From Flavobacteriaceae bacterium (GTDB lineage Bacteria > Bacteroidota > Bacteroidia > Flavobacteriales > Flavobacteriaceae), in assembly GCA_009827225.1 (NCBI GenBank), contig WUAI01000009.1, positions 21,475-85,474 on the forward strand: 64,000 nt of DNA, given 5' to 3'. A program made the translations under genes and the position numbers. Below the pieces are notes generated by a model, which saw only the letters and a program-made list of their open reading frames with translations, ran no database searches and was not told the DNA's origin. Of this stretch, positions 1 to 9,556 are shown piece by piece. The stretch's first letter is position 1. Every line of letters begins with the position of its first letter.

Positions 1-715
1 TTTGTTGAACAGCCAGGTTATAAATAACCAATCCGAATCCGATTTTGTTGATGGCATCGGCGATGTTGTAGAACACATCCATACTTAATCCGCCAAAGAT
101 TCCTTCATACCATCCCGGTGTACCGGCCATGTAACCAATTGGATAGATCGCCCATCCTACCAGCACGAACCAGCATAAGATTTTGTGTGCGCTTTGAACG
201 GATCCTCCGGCAGATTTGGCCAGCTTTGCTGCGCCACCCAGCCAGATTTCGTACACAATTACGAAGTAAGCAATACCAGATACAAGACCCCAGATTTGAG
301 CGTTATCTCTATCTACTCCTTCTCCGAAGTACCCGGTTACAAGCATAACCACAGATAGCAGAATCAATTTCCACATCAATGATTTTTTCGCTCCGGCCAC
401 TTTCAGAATTAAATAGAATTCAACACACATTAAGGGAACAGTGAGAATCCAATCTACGTAACGGAAGAAGGTTGGTGATTCGGCATTTGCAGCCCAGTAA
501 TCACGCATGTACCAATAGTGTACCGCTGCAATAAATGTAATTAATCCCGAAACCAGAATAGACGTTCTCCACTTACGGTCGAACCCGTTCATGGAGAGGA
601 AGAAGAAGGCAGATGCTGCCATCATGGCCATACATCCTACGAAGAAAGTAAATCCTACGTAATCGTCCGGAGCTAATTTGGGGACTAGCGAAATTAAGTT
701 TGATAAATTTTCCAT
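1..715 (-). CDS. Proteorhodopsin (light-driven proton pump), 3' end truncated by window edge
   Basis: Manual translation of the minus strand from ATG at 715: MENLSNLISLVPKLAPDDYVGFTFFVGCMAMMAASAFF...AAVHYWYMRD...FRYVDWILTVPLMCVEFYLIL...DAINKIGFGLVIYNLAVQQ. Retinal-binding Lys, H75 equivalent and D97/T101/E108 motif present. Not in the ORF track because it runs off the edge. Confidence 0.97.
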   Translation of the reverse strand, partial: MENLSNLISLVPKLAPDDYVGFTFFVGCMAMMAASAFFFLSMNGFDRKWRTSILVSGLITFIAAVHYWYMRDYWAANAESPTFFRYVDWILTVPLMCVEFYLILKVAGAKKSLMWKLILLSVVMLVTGYFGEGVDRDNAQIWGLVSGIAYFVIVYEIWLGGAAKLAKSAGGSVQSAHKILCWFVLVGWAIYPIGYMAGTPGWYEGIFGGLSMDVFYNIADAINKIGFGLVIYNLAVQQ

Positions 716-829
716 AAAAGTGCAATTTTATAATTTTTGTTTAATTAATTTTGACCAAACTTAAACAAAATATATTAACACTTTCACTAGTTTTAACATA
801 ATATTTTAAACAATTGAAAATTTAATGAG

Positions 830-1717
830 GTGAATTTTAAGAATTTATCAGTAATAGCGACCTTTTTCGGCTTATGGCTGAGTAATTTTTTTGAAGCACC
901 TTCTCAAAAAATTTTAGCATTTGTCTTAATTTTTTCCGTAGGAATCCTACACGGAAGTAATGATCTCAGCATCATTTCCAAGATGCAAGGAGTGTCAAAA
1001 TCGAAGCAAAACCTATTATTTTTTGCCTCTTATATTCTTACTGTTATTGTAGCGGCGGTGTTGTTCTATTTCACACCTGTTCTTGCCTTGATCGGTTTCA
1101 TTGTTTTTAGTGCCTTCCATTTTGGTGAACAGCACTGGCATTCCAGGATGAAAGAGAATTCACCCTGGAGTATGCTATTTATGTTCAACTATGGGTTATT
1201 TGTACTTTGTTTGTTATTTGCATTGAATACTTCGGACACGCTGGCTGTGATTTCCGAGTTAAGTGGTATACGATTGAAAGAAAAGATTTTCATTTGGGGT
1301 GCCTCGATTACCGGTGCTTTATTTTTATTGGGATTGATATGGTTAACCTTCAAAAAGATGCTCACCATTAACGACCTACTTTTCGAAAGCTTTCTCGTTC
1401 TGGTGTTTGCGATAGTGTTTGGTGTGGCTTCATTAATTTGGGCGTTTGCGATTTACTTCATTTTTTGGCATAGCATTCCGTCCATGCATGAACAAATTGG
1501 ATTTTTGTATGGGAAACATTCCATAAGATCTTTGTGGTCCTATATAAGGGCTTCCTTCCTCACCTGGAGCATTTCCATAGCAGGTATTTTTATTCTCTAT
1601 TTTCTGGTACGTGATGACGAGGATTTATTTCTGCCGATATTTTTCTCATTTCTGGGAGCTATTACATTTGCCCACGCTTTTATAATGAACCGAATGTTCA
1701 TAAAAGACAAAAAATAA
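830..1717 (+). CDS. blh: Brp/Blh family beta-carotene 15,15'-dioxygenase
   Basis: Polytopic protein with the GILHGSNDL motif, HFGEQHWHS and FWHSIPSMHEQ His motifs; GTG start; divergent from proteorhodopsin, which needs retinal. Confidence 0.93.
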   Translation: MNFKNLSVIATFFGLWLSNFFEAPSQKILAFVLIFSVGILHGSNDLSIISKMQGVSKSKQNLLFFASYILTVIVAAVLFYFTPVLALIGFIVFSAFHFGEQHWHSRMKENSPWSMLFMFNYGLFVLCLLFALNTSDTLAVISELSGIRLKEKIFIWGASITGALFLLGLIWLTFKKMLTINDLLFESFLVLVFAIVFGVASLIWAFAIYFIFWHSIPSMHEQIGFLYGKHSIRSLWSYIRASFLTWSISIAGIFILYFLVRDDEDLFLPIFFSFLGAITFAHAFIMNRMFIKDKK

Positions 1718-1718
1718 A

Positions 1719-1745
1719 AAAAGCCGGCTCAACCGGCTTTTTGAA
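1719..1745. terminator. Rho-independent bidirectional terminator
   Basis: aaaaagccgg-ctcaa-ccggcttttt between convergent genes. Confidence 0.8.
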
Positions 1746-1758
1746 TTTATAGTACTAT

Positions 1759-2781
1759 TTATAATTTGTCGGCAGTAATTCTTCCTTCCCGATTGGCAAT
1801 TTCCCACGTGGTCTGAAAGATGAGCTGAACCCTCTTTGCCAAAAGATCATAATCTATTTTATCTGCCGTGTCCGTGATTTTGTGATAATCTTCATGGACC
1901 CCGTTGAAATAAAATATAATTGGAATGTTATTCTTCGCAAAGTTGTAGTGATCACTTCTATAGTAAAAGCGATTCGGATCGTTCTTATCATTGAAGGTAT
2001 AATCAATTTCCAGGTTGATGTATTCTTTGTTCACAGCTTCGGAGACGTCATGCAACTCCTGACTTAATCTGTCACTTCCTATTAAATATATATAGTTGGG
2101 ATTCTCCACTTTTTCGGGAGAGATTCTGCCAATCATATCAGTATTCAGATTGCAAACGGTATTCTCTAGAGGGAAGATGGGGTTTTCCGTATAAAATTTT
2201 GAACCATACAATCCAATCTCCTCACCTGTAACGTGAAGGAACAAGATCGACCTCTTAGGACCATGACCATTTTTAGCCGCCATTTGGAACGCCTGGGCAA
2301 TTTCCAACATACCAACGGTTCCGCTTCCATCATCATCGGCTCCATTATAAACGTTACCATCATCGTCCATACCTACGTGGTCATAATGAGCAGACAATAC
2401 AATGATCTCGTCGGGCTTTTCTGAACCTTTAATAAAGGCTACGACGTTTTCCGAGTCTTTCGCCTTACGCATTCTCTTAAAATAATCGGCAGGAATTTCC
2501 TGGTAGTAGTCTCCATCTTCCAATGGTGCCTTAATTCCTTCAGCAATGTAAAAGTCCTTTAAGTAAGCAGCTGCTTTCTTCTGACCTTCTGCGCCCGTCA
2601 TTCTTCCTTCCATGTCGTCGCTTGCAAAAATGTAAAGATGTTTGCTAAGATCTTCGGAGGTAATGGTATTGGCGTAATCGATTCTTGTTAGGTTTTTGAT
2701 CTCGGCCGATTTTGTGGTTGTTTGTGCGGAATTACAAGACACTGTGAGTACGGCCAGGGTAGTCAATAGCAAATATTTCAT
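1759..2781 (-). CDS. M28 family metallopeptidase, lipoprotein
   Basis: Start reassigned to MKYLLLTTLAVLTVSCNS (lipobox). Motifs SAHYDHVG, NGADDDGSGT, TGEEIGLYGS typical of M28 peptidases. Confidence 0.9.
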   Translation of the reverse strand: MKYLLLTTLAVLTVSCNSAQTTTKSAEIKNLTRIDYANTITSEDLSKHLYIFASDDMEGRMTGAEGQKKAAAYLKDFYIAEGIKAPLEDGDYYQEIPADYFKRMRKAKDSENVVAFIKGSEKPDEIIVLSAHYDHVGMDDDGNVYNGADDDGSGTVGMLEIAQAFQMAAKNGHGPKRSILFLHVTGEEIGLYGSKFYTENPIFPLENTVCNLNTDMIGRISPEKVENPNYIYLIGSDRLSQELHDVSEAVNKEYINLEIDYTFNDKNDPNRFYYRSDHYNFAKNNIPIIFYFNGVHEDYHKITDTADKIDYDLLAKRVQLIFQTTWEIANREGRITADKL

Positions 2782-3072
2782 AGGAGTAAAATTTGATTCT
2801 AAAGATACAGATAGTTTAGAACGGGAATCTAAAAAAAGTGTGAAAATTAAGGAGAGGCTAAACAAAGTTTGAATCCTGTTTCTATGAACCCAACAGTTCA
2901 GATTTTTCCTTCACGGAACTGTTCAAAAGAATTAGCTAAATGTTTAAATAATTCGTTAAAAGATTAAACAAAAAGTTAAAAATATATTAAAACTGAGTTT
3001 TGCGGTAGGTATTTGGGTTCGACAATTGTTTAACTTTCGACTCCAATTGTTAAACCAAAAAAAATTATAACT

Positions 3073-6000
3073 ATGAAAAAACTTTTCTTTTTACTGGTGA
3101 GTTTCATCGCTTTCCAGATGGCAGAGGCTCAAACTGCCCAAGTACAAATCATTCATAATTCTGCGGATGCCGGTGCGGCTGAAGTAGATATCTACGTGGA
3201 TGGAATGCTGGCTTTGGATAACTTTGCCTTTAGAACCGCAACACCTTACATTCCCTTACCTGCTGATGTACAAATTGAAATTGATGTAGCTCCAGGTAAT
3301 AGTACAGGAGTTGGAGACTCAATTGCCAACTTCCCCGTTACTTTAACCAGTGGCGAGACCTATGTTGTCGTCGCAGATGGTATAGTAAGCCCGACGGGAT
3401 ATAATCCTGCTACGGCTTTCAACCTTGAAATCTTCCCAATGGGTAGAGAAGCAGCCACAGTAGGAACCAATACTGATGTATTGATTCATCACGGAGCCAC
3501 TGACGCACCGACGGTAGATATCGTTGAAGTAGGCGCCGGAGCCGGAACAATTTCAGATAACCTGCCTTATGCTGGATTTGATGGATACCTGGAACTACCT
3601 ACCGCTGATTATGCCATCGAAGTAAGAGACGAAACCGGAACCGTAACTGTTGGTGCTTATGAATTACCCGCAGCTACTCTAGGACTGGACGGTGCGGCCG
3701 TAGTAGCGGTTGCTTCAGGATTCTTGGATCCTTCCATGAATTCAAACGGTCCTGCTTTCGGAATTTGGGTAGCATTGGCTACTGGAGGACCTTTGGTTGA
3801 ATTACCTGCTTCCACTGCAAGAGTACAAGTGATTCACAACTCTGCTGACGCGGCTGCAGCTGAAGTAGATGTATACCTGAACGGAGCATTGGCAATCGAT
3901 GACTTTGCTTTCAGAACGTCTACGCCTTATCTTGATTTCCCGGCTGGAGTAGGGATCGAGATAGCTGTTGCCCCTGGTACAAGTACAGGAGTGGGAGATG
4001 CTATTGCAACTTTCCCATTGACACTAACAAGAAATGAAACTTATGTTGTTGTAGCCGACGGTATCGTTAGTCCAACAGGATATGATCCAGCTACAGCATT
4101 TAATTTAGAAATATTCCCATTCGGAAGAGAGGCCGCTACAGTTGCAACCAATACCGATGTTTTGATTCATCATGGAGCTACTGATGCGCCTACGGTAGAT
4201 ATCGTTGAGGTTGGTGCTGGTGCCGGAACTATTTCCGATAACCTGCCTTATGCCGGATTTGATGGATACCTGGAATTACCGACGGCTGATTATGCCATCG
4301 AAGTAAGAGACCAAACAGGAACTGTGACGGTAGGTGCTTATGAATTGCCTGCCGCTACTTTAGGATTGGACGGAGCTGCTGCTGTAGCTGTTGCTTCAGG
4401 ATTCTTGGATCCTTCCATGAATTCTAACGGACCTGCTTTCGGAATTTGGGTGGCACTACCAACCGGAGGAGCAATGGTTGAATTACCAGCTTCAACGGCT
4501 AGAGTACAGGTAATCCATAACTCTGCTGATGCTGCTGCTGCCGAGGTTGATGTATACCTTAATGGTGCCCTTGCCATCGATGATTTTGCTTTCAGAACTG
4601 CAACTCCTTACTTGGATTTCCCTGCGGGAGTAGGTATTGAGATCGCAGTGGCTCCAGGAAACAGTACTGGTGTAGGCGACGCCATTGCAACATTCCCATT
4701 AACGTTAGCGCGCACAGAGACCTATTCTGTCGTAGCCGATGGAATTGTTAGTGGCTCAGGATACAATCCTCCACAGCCATTTACGCTGGAGATCTATGCG
4801 ACGGCAAGAGAAACTTCTGCAGATCCTACAAAAGCTGATGTATTGGTACACCACGGTGCAACCGATGCTCCTAGAGTAGATATTTACGAAACATTAATCG
4901 GAATTGGCTTAATCGCGAATAATCTTGATTACACAGACTTTAGAAATTCATATTTAGAATTACCCGCTATCAACTACGCTATTGAGGTAAGAGATGAGAC
5001 AGGAACAGTAACTGTTGCTGCATATGATCTACCTATCGCCGACCTGGGTATTGCCGGTTTAGGTGTAACTGCTGTTGCATCTGGATTCCTTGATCCTTCT
5101 CAAAATTCAAACGGAGAGGCATTCGGAATTTGGGTTGCCCTACCCGCTGGTGGACCTATGGTAGAACTACCTGTATCCACAGCGCGTGCACAGGTAATTC
5201 ATAACTCAGCCGATGCTGCAGCTGCTGAAGTAGATGTATATGTGAACGGTGACCTTGCCGTTGATGATTTTGCTTTCAGAACAGCAACGCCTTTTATCGA
5301 TCTTCCTGCCGGAGTTACTATCGAGATCGCAATTGCTCCTGGAAATAGTACCAGCGTAGCAGATGCCATCGCTACATTCCCTTTCGCGCTTGGGGTAGAT
5401 GATACTTATATAGTAGTAGCAGACGGAATTGTTAGTGGAAGTGGATACAATCCACCTGCGCCTTTCAATCTTGAAGTATTCCCATTCGGAAGAGAAGTTG
5501 CGACAAGTGCTACGAACACAGATGTTTTGGTACACCATGGATCGACAGATGCTCCAACAGTAGATATCGTTGAAGTAGGAGCCGGAGCCGGAACACTTGT
5601 AGACGATATTTCTTATCCAGAATTTGCTGGATACTTGGAATTGCCAACTGCCAACTATGCGATTGAAGTGAGAGATGAGACCGGAACGGTAACTGTGGCT
5701 GCCTATGAAGCACCATTAGCTGATCTTGGATTGGATGGAGCTGCGCTAGTGGCTGTAGCCTCAGGTTTCCTTGATCCTTCTCAGAATTCTAACGGACCCG
5801 CTTTCGGAATCTGGGCTGCATTGCCAGCTGGAGGACCATTAGTAGAATTACCTAGCTCAACATCTAGAGTACAGGTGATCCACAACTCAGCGGATGCCGC
5901 TGCGTCAGAAGTAGATGTATATATCGGAGGAAGCCTTGCTGTAGACAACTTTGCTTTCCGCACAGCTACTCCTTTCATCGATTTCCCAGCAGGAGTTGAA

Positions 6001-6801
6001 ACTGAAATTGCTGTAGCACCAGCTAACAGTACAAGTGCAGCAGATGCGATTGCTACTTTCCCGGTTACTTTGGAGAGACAAGAAACTTACATTGTAGTAG
6101 CCGACGGAATCGTTAGCCCGGAAGGATACGATCCAGCACCAGCTTTCGGATTGGAAGTATTCGCTATAGGTAGAGAAGCTGCAACAAGTGGGTCTAATAC
6201 AGATGTCTTAGTTCACCACGGTTCGACTGATGCACCTACAGTAGATGTAGTTGAAGTAGGAGTGGGAGCAGGAACCATCGTAGACGATTTGGCTTACACT
6301 GATTTCGCCGGATATCTTGAATTACCGACTGCCGATTACACTTTGGAGATCAGAGATGAAACCGGTGCTGTAACTGTAGCCGCCTATGAAGCGCCATTAG
6401 CGACTCTAGGATTGGACGGAGCAGCTATTACTGTAGTAGCTTCAGGATTCCTTGATCCTTCTAATAACAGTGACGGTCCTGCCTTTGGATTATGGGTGGC
6501 ACTTGCTGCGGGAGGAGACCTGGTGGAATTGCCAGCGCCTGTGTTGAGCACTACCGATTTCGATGCCAGCAACATTGCTGTATACCCGAATCCAACCAAC
6601 GGTGAGCTGTTCATCCGCGGATTGGAGAATATCAACTTCGAAGTGAGTATCGTTGATATGCAGGGTAGAACACTTAGCACTAGCACTTTAAATACAAACG
6701 CCGAAGCTATCAACGTGAGCGCGTTATCGGCCGGAGTTTATCAATTGGTATTTACCGATGGTAACAACATCATCGGAAGTAAGAGATTCATTAAGAATTA
6801 A
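3073..6801 (+). CDS. Large secreted protein with five tandem ~227-aa units (each two DUF4397-like halves) and a T9SS type A C-terminal sorting domain
   Basis: Signal peptide; recurring VQVIHNSADAAAAEVDVY...FAFRTATPY and TDVLIHHGATDAPTVDIVEVG units; C-terminus VYPNPTNGELFIRG...SLSAGVYQLVFTDGNNIIGSKRFIKN. Confidence 0.92.
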   Translation: MKKLFFLLVSFIAFQMAEAQTAQVQIIHNSADAGAAEVDIYVDGMLALDNFAFRTATPYIPLPADVQIEIDVAPGNSTGVGDSIANFPVTLTSGETYVVVADGIVSPTGYNPATAFNLEIFPMGREAATVGTNTDVLIHHGATDAPTVDIVEVGAGAGTISDNLPYAGFDGYLELPTADYAIEVRDETGTVTVGAYELPAATLGLDGAAVVAVASGFLDPSMNSNGPAFGIWVALATGGPLVELPASTARVQVIHNSADAAAAEVDVYLNGALAIDDFAFRTSTPYLDFPAGVGIEIAVAPGTSTGVGDAIATFPLTLTRNETYVVVADGIVSPTGYDPATAFNLEIFPFGREAATVATNTDVLIHHGATDAPTVDIVEVGAGAGTISDNLPYAGFDGYLELPTADYAIEVRDQTGTVTVGAYELPAATLGLDGAAAVAVASGFLDPSMNSNGPAFGIWVALPTGGAMVELPASTARVQVIHNSADAAAAEVDVYLNGALAIDDFAFRTATPYLDFPAGVGIEIAVAPGNSTGVGDAIATFPLTLARTETYSVVADGIVSGSGYNPPQPFTLEIYATARETSADPTKADVLVHHGATDAPRVDIYETLIGIGLIANNLDYTDFRNSYLELPAINYAIEVRDETGTVTVAAYDLPIADLGIAGLGVTAVASGFLDPSQNSNGEAFGIWVALPAGGPMVELPVSTARAQVIHNSADAAAAEVDVYVNGDLAVDDFAFRTATPFIDLPAGVTIEIAIAPGNSTSVADAIATFPFALGVDDTYIVVADGIVSGSGYNPPAPFNLEVFPFGREVATSATNTDVLVHHGSTDAPTVDIVEVGAGAGTLVDDISYPEFAGYLELPTANYAIEVRDETGTVTVAAYEAPLADLGLDGAALVAVASGFLDPSQNSNGPAFGIWAALPAGGPLVELPSSTSRVQVIHNSADAAASEVDVYIGGSLAVDNFAFRTATPFIDFPAGVETEIAVAPANSTSAADAIATFPVTLERQETYIVVADGIVSPEGYDPAPAFGLEVFAIGREAATSGSNTDVLVHHGSTDAPTVDVVEVGVGAGTIVDDLAYTDFAGYLELPTADYTLEIRDETGAVTVAAYEAPLATLGLDGAAITVVASGFLDPSNNSDGPAFGLWVALAAGGDLVELPAPVLSTTDFDASNIAVYPNPTNGELFIRGLENINFEVSIVDMQGRTLSTSTLNTNAEAINVSALSAGVYQLVFTDGNNIIGSKRFIKN
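3130..6540 (+). repeat. Five tandem coding repeats, period about 681-684 nt
   Basis: The S-T/S-[AS]-R-[VA]-Q boundary recurs at about 3811, 4492, 5176 and 5857 (spacing 681, 684, 681 nt). Confidence 0.9.
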
Positions 6802-6824
6802 TGGATATATAAAAATTGCTATCA

Positions 6825-6854
6825 AAAAGGGCTCCCTGATAGGAGCCCTTTTTA
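6825..6854 (+). terminator. Rho-independent terminator
   Basis: aaaaagggctcc-ctgat-aggagcccttttta. Confidence 0.85.
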
Positions 6855-6929
6855 TTTTGCGTGCATTGCTTGTTTTTAACAAAAAATTAAAGGAAAAATT
6901 CTCGGGGAATTTTATTTTTGGTCTTTGCT

Positions 6930-7232
6930 ATGAATAAATCGGTCGTACATACAATTTTGTCGTTCGTGGTTGCCTTTTCATTATTGGCTCCCGCCATCGT
7001 ACCGCTATTAAAAGTGGACGGGGAGACAATTGTTTGGATCGACATTACGGAAGATGAAAGTAAAAAAGAGTCAAAAAAAGAGATCGAGGAAAAAGAAGTT
7101 TATTTCCAGGATCTAACAGGATTTGATTCAGATGACGCACTTGACGAGTCGTTGTGGAATCATGCCTACTTCGCTTTGTGGCTCGAAGGATCGACCGAAA
7201 TCATTCTCCCTCCTCCGGAACATAACGTTTAG
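6930..7232 (+). CDS. Small hypothetical protein with N-terminal hydrophobic segment
   Basis: ATG at 6930 (the track's TTG start is 12 nt upstream); MNKSVVHTILSFVVAFSLLAPAIVPLLKVDGETIVWIDITEDESKKESKKE...; sits directly upstream of sulP on the same strand. Confidence 0.65.
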   Translation: MNKSVVHTILSFVVAFSLLAPAIVPLLKVDGETIVWIDITEDESKKESKKEIEEKEVYFQDLTGFDSDDALDESLWNHAYFALWLEGSTEIILPPPEHNV

Positions 7233-7293
7233 TATTTCAGCATAAAAAAATTACTAATCATTGCGGCTCATAGAGCCGTGGAAAACTATTGTT

Positions 7294-8871
7294 ATGTTTA
7301 AAAATTTAAGAAACGACTTACCGTCGAGTATTGTTGTATTTTTTGTAGCGTTACCTTTATGTTTAGGGATCGCATTGGCGAGTGGAGCGCCGCTTTTCTC
7401 AGGTCTGATAGCCGGGATAGTTGGAGGAATTGTTGTAGGAAGTTTAAGTGGATCACAAATTGGAGTGAGTGGTCCGGCTGCAGGATTAGCAGCCATTGTT
7501 TTAACGGCGATCGCAGCCTTGGGAAGTTTTGAAAACTTTTTGCTTGCCGTTGTGTTGGGTGGAGTGATCCAAATGCTTTTTGGAGTGTTACGTGCCGGAA
7601 TTATCGGTTATTATTTCCCTTCATCCGTTATCAAGGGAATGCTTACAGGTATTGGTATTATCATTATACTGAAACAAATTCCGCATTTCTTTGGGTATGA
7701 TTCCAACCCTGAAGGAGATTTTGCCTTCTTCCAGGTGGATGGAGAAAACACCTTCTCAGGAATTATTAATTCTTTGAATTTTATTAGTCTTGGTTCTACC
7801 ATTGTAGCGATTGTAGGTCTGGGTATTCTTATCCTTTGGGAGAAAGTATTAACCAAGAAGTCTAAGATATTTAAATTGATCCAGGGACCGTTGGTAGCAG
7901 TGATCTTTGGGATTGTCTTTTTTAGCTTTGCAGGAAACTCCCAGTTTGCCATATCAACTGAAAACCTGGTTAGCGTGCCTGTACCCGGGGACATCGACTC
8001 TTTCTTTGCGCAGTTTACCTTCCCTAATTTTGGAGCGATAAGCAACCCTGAAATCTGGATCACCGCCTTTACGATTGCTTTAGTTGCCAGTTTGGAAACT
8101 TTGTTGTGTGTGGAAGCCACAGACAAACTGGATCCGGAAAAACGTGTGACACCCACCAATCGCGAGTTATTAGCGCAAGGAACCGGAAACATCCTTTCCG
8201 GACTAATCGGTGGATTGCCAATCACCCAGGTGATCGTACGTAGTTCGGCAAATGTTCAATCCGGAGGAAAGACCAAGATGTCTGCCATCATTCATGGTTT
8301 CTTTTTGCTGATCTCTGTAATGTTGATTCCAACTTTATTGAATAGAATTCCGCTTTCTGTATTAGCAGCAATTCTTTTAGTAGTTGGATATAAATTGGCC
8401 AAGCCCAGATTATTCAAAGAGATGTATGCAAAAGGTTGGAAACAATTCGTACCTTTTACCGTGACAGTCTTAGGAATCATTTTTACCGATTTATTGATTG
8501 GTATTGGTTTAGGACTGGCAGTGGGAATTGTAGTTATTTTGATCAAGAGCTATCAGAACTCACACTTCCTTCATATGGAAGATAACAGCAACGGAGAGGT
8601 GAAACTGAAAATGACGCTGGCGGAAGAAGTGACATTCTTCAATAAAGGAGCCATTTTGAAAGAATTGGATGCTTTGGAGGAAAATTCTTATTTGACCCTG
8701 GATGTTCGAAAAACCAGGTATCTGGATAACGATATCATTGAAATACTAGAAGACTTTTCGGAAAAGGCTCGGAATAAGAATATTACCATTAAGCTTATTT
8801 CTGAAAGAGGCATGGTAGAAAACCCGTCCAGTTACATTGAATTTTTTAAATTGAGACCAAAATCAGCATAA
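7294..8871 (+). CDS. SulP family inorganic anion transporter (putative bicarbonate transporter) with STAS domain
   Basis: MFKNLRNDLPSSIVVFFVALPLCLGIALASGAPLFSGLIAGIVGG...GVSGPAAGL, C-terminal STAS-like region; followed by carbonic anhydrase. Confidence 0.93.
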   Translation: MFKNLRNDLPSSIVVFFVALPLCLGIALASGAPLFSGLIAGIVGGIVVGSLSGSQIGVSGPAAGLAAIVLTAIAALGSFENFLLAVVLGGVIQMLFGVLRAGIIGYYFPSSVIKGMLTGIGIIIILKQIPHFFGYDSNPEGDFAFFQVDGENTFSGIINSLNFISLGSTIVAIVGLGILILWEKVLTKKSKIFKLIQGPLVAVIFGIVFFSFAGNSQFAISTENLVSVPVPGDIDSFFAQFTFPNFGAISNPEIWITAFTIALVASLETLLCVEATDKLDPEKRVTPTNRELLAQGTGNILSGLIGGLPITQVIVRSSANVQSGGKTKMSAIIHGFFLLISVMLIPTLLNRIPLSVLAAILLVVGYKLAKPRLFKEMYAKGWKQFVPFTVTVLGIIFTDLLIGIGLGLAVGIVVILIKSYQNSHFLHMEDNSNGEVKLKMTLAEEVTFFNKGAILKELDALEENSYLTLDVRKTRYLDNDIIEILEDFSEKARNKNITIKLISERGMVENPSSYIEFFKLRPKSA

Positions 8872-8880
8872 ACAACAACT

Positions 8881-9507
8881 ATGAAAGCACACACTAAAGA
8901 AACTCAAGCGGCCATGACCCCTCAAAGCGCGTTACAAGCTTTGAAGGATGGGAATAGCCGTTTTACCAGCGGGCAAATGGCCAGCAGAGATTTAAACGAT
9001 CAAGTGTCCGATACTTCTTCGGGTCAATATCCATTTGCTACGGTATTGCATTGTATTGATTCACGAGTCTCTGCCGAATTATTATTCGACCAGGGAATAG
9101 GGGATGTATTCTCCATTCGAATCGCAGGAAATTTTGTGAATGATGACATCCTGGGAAGTATGGAGTTCGCCTGTAAACTGGCCGGAACCAAATTAGTGGT
9201 AGTTTTAGGTCATACTGCTTGCGGAGCCGTTAAAGGTGCATGCGACCACGCTCGATTGGGTAATCTTACGACCCTGATCAATAAGCTGGAGCCTGCCGTT
9301 GCTGCGGTTACGGAGCCCACGGATGAAAGCCTTCGGAATTCCGGAAACATCAGCTTTGTGAATGAAGTTGCAAAGAAGAATGTGGAAATGACCATGGCGA
9401 ATATTCGTTCCAAAAGTCCGATATTAAAGGAGATGGAAGACAACGGAGAAATTGCCGTCGTTGGAGGAATGTACCATATAGAAGATGGAAGTGTAACCTT
9501 CTATTAA
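8881..9507 (+). CDS. Beta-class carbonic anhydrase
   Basis: CIDSRVSAELLFDQGIGDVFSIRIAGN, VLGHTACGAVKGA (Cys/Asp-Arg/His/Cys zinc motif). Confidence 0.95.
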   Translation: MKAHTKETQAAMTPQSALQALKDGNSRFTSGQMASRDLNDQVSDTSSGQYPFATVLHCIDSRVSAELLFDQGIGDVFSIRIAGNFVNDDILGSMEFACKLAGTKLVVVLGHTACGAVKGACDHARLGNLTTLINKLEPAVAAVTEPTDESLRNSGNISFVNEVAKKNVEMTMANIRSKSPILKEMEDNGEIAVVGGMYHIEDGSVTFY

Positions 9508-9527
9508 TAAATTGGAACTAAATAGTA

Positions 9528-9556
9528 AACCCGCAACTAATGTTGCGGGTTTTTTT
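9528..9556 (+). terminator. Rho-independent terminator
   Basis: aacccgcaac-taat-gttgcgggttttttt. Confidence 0.85.

Noticed and set aside
118-348. 76-aa plus-strand ORF near the left edge
   Set aside because: Antisense to the clear proteorhodopsin reading frame; composition not protein-like.
756-763. Minus-strand TAAGTTTG as proteorhodopsin -7 box
   Set aside because: Fits TAnnTTTG, but I could not find a -33 TTG at suitable spacing, so not listed as a promoter.
3130-6540. CRISPR-like periodicity
   Set aside because: Repeats are ~681 nt, in frame and protein-coding; no short repeat/spacer pattern.
4338-6713. Minus-strand ORFs inside the DUF4397 gene (4338-4577, 5206-5538, 5510-5716, 5781-5978, 6384-6713)
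   Set aside because: Shadow ORFs produced by the repeated GC-biased codons of the real plus-strand gene.
7611-8225. 204-aa minus-strand ORF inside sulP
   Set aside because: Antisense shadow of a strongly recognisable SulP coding frame.
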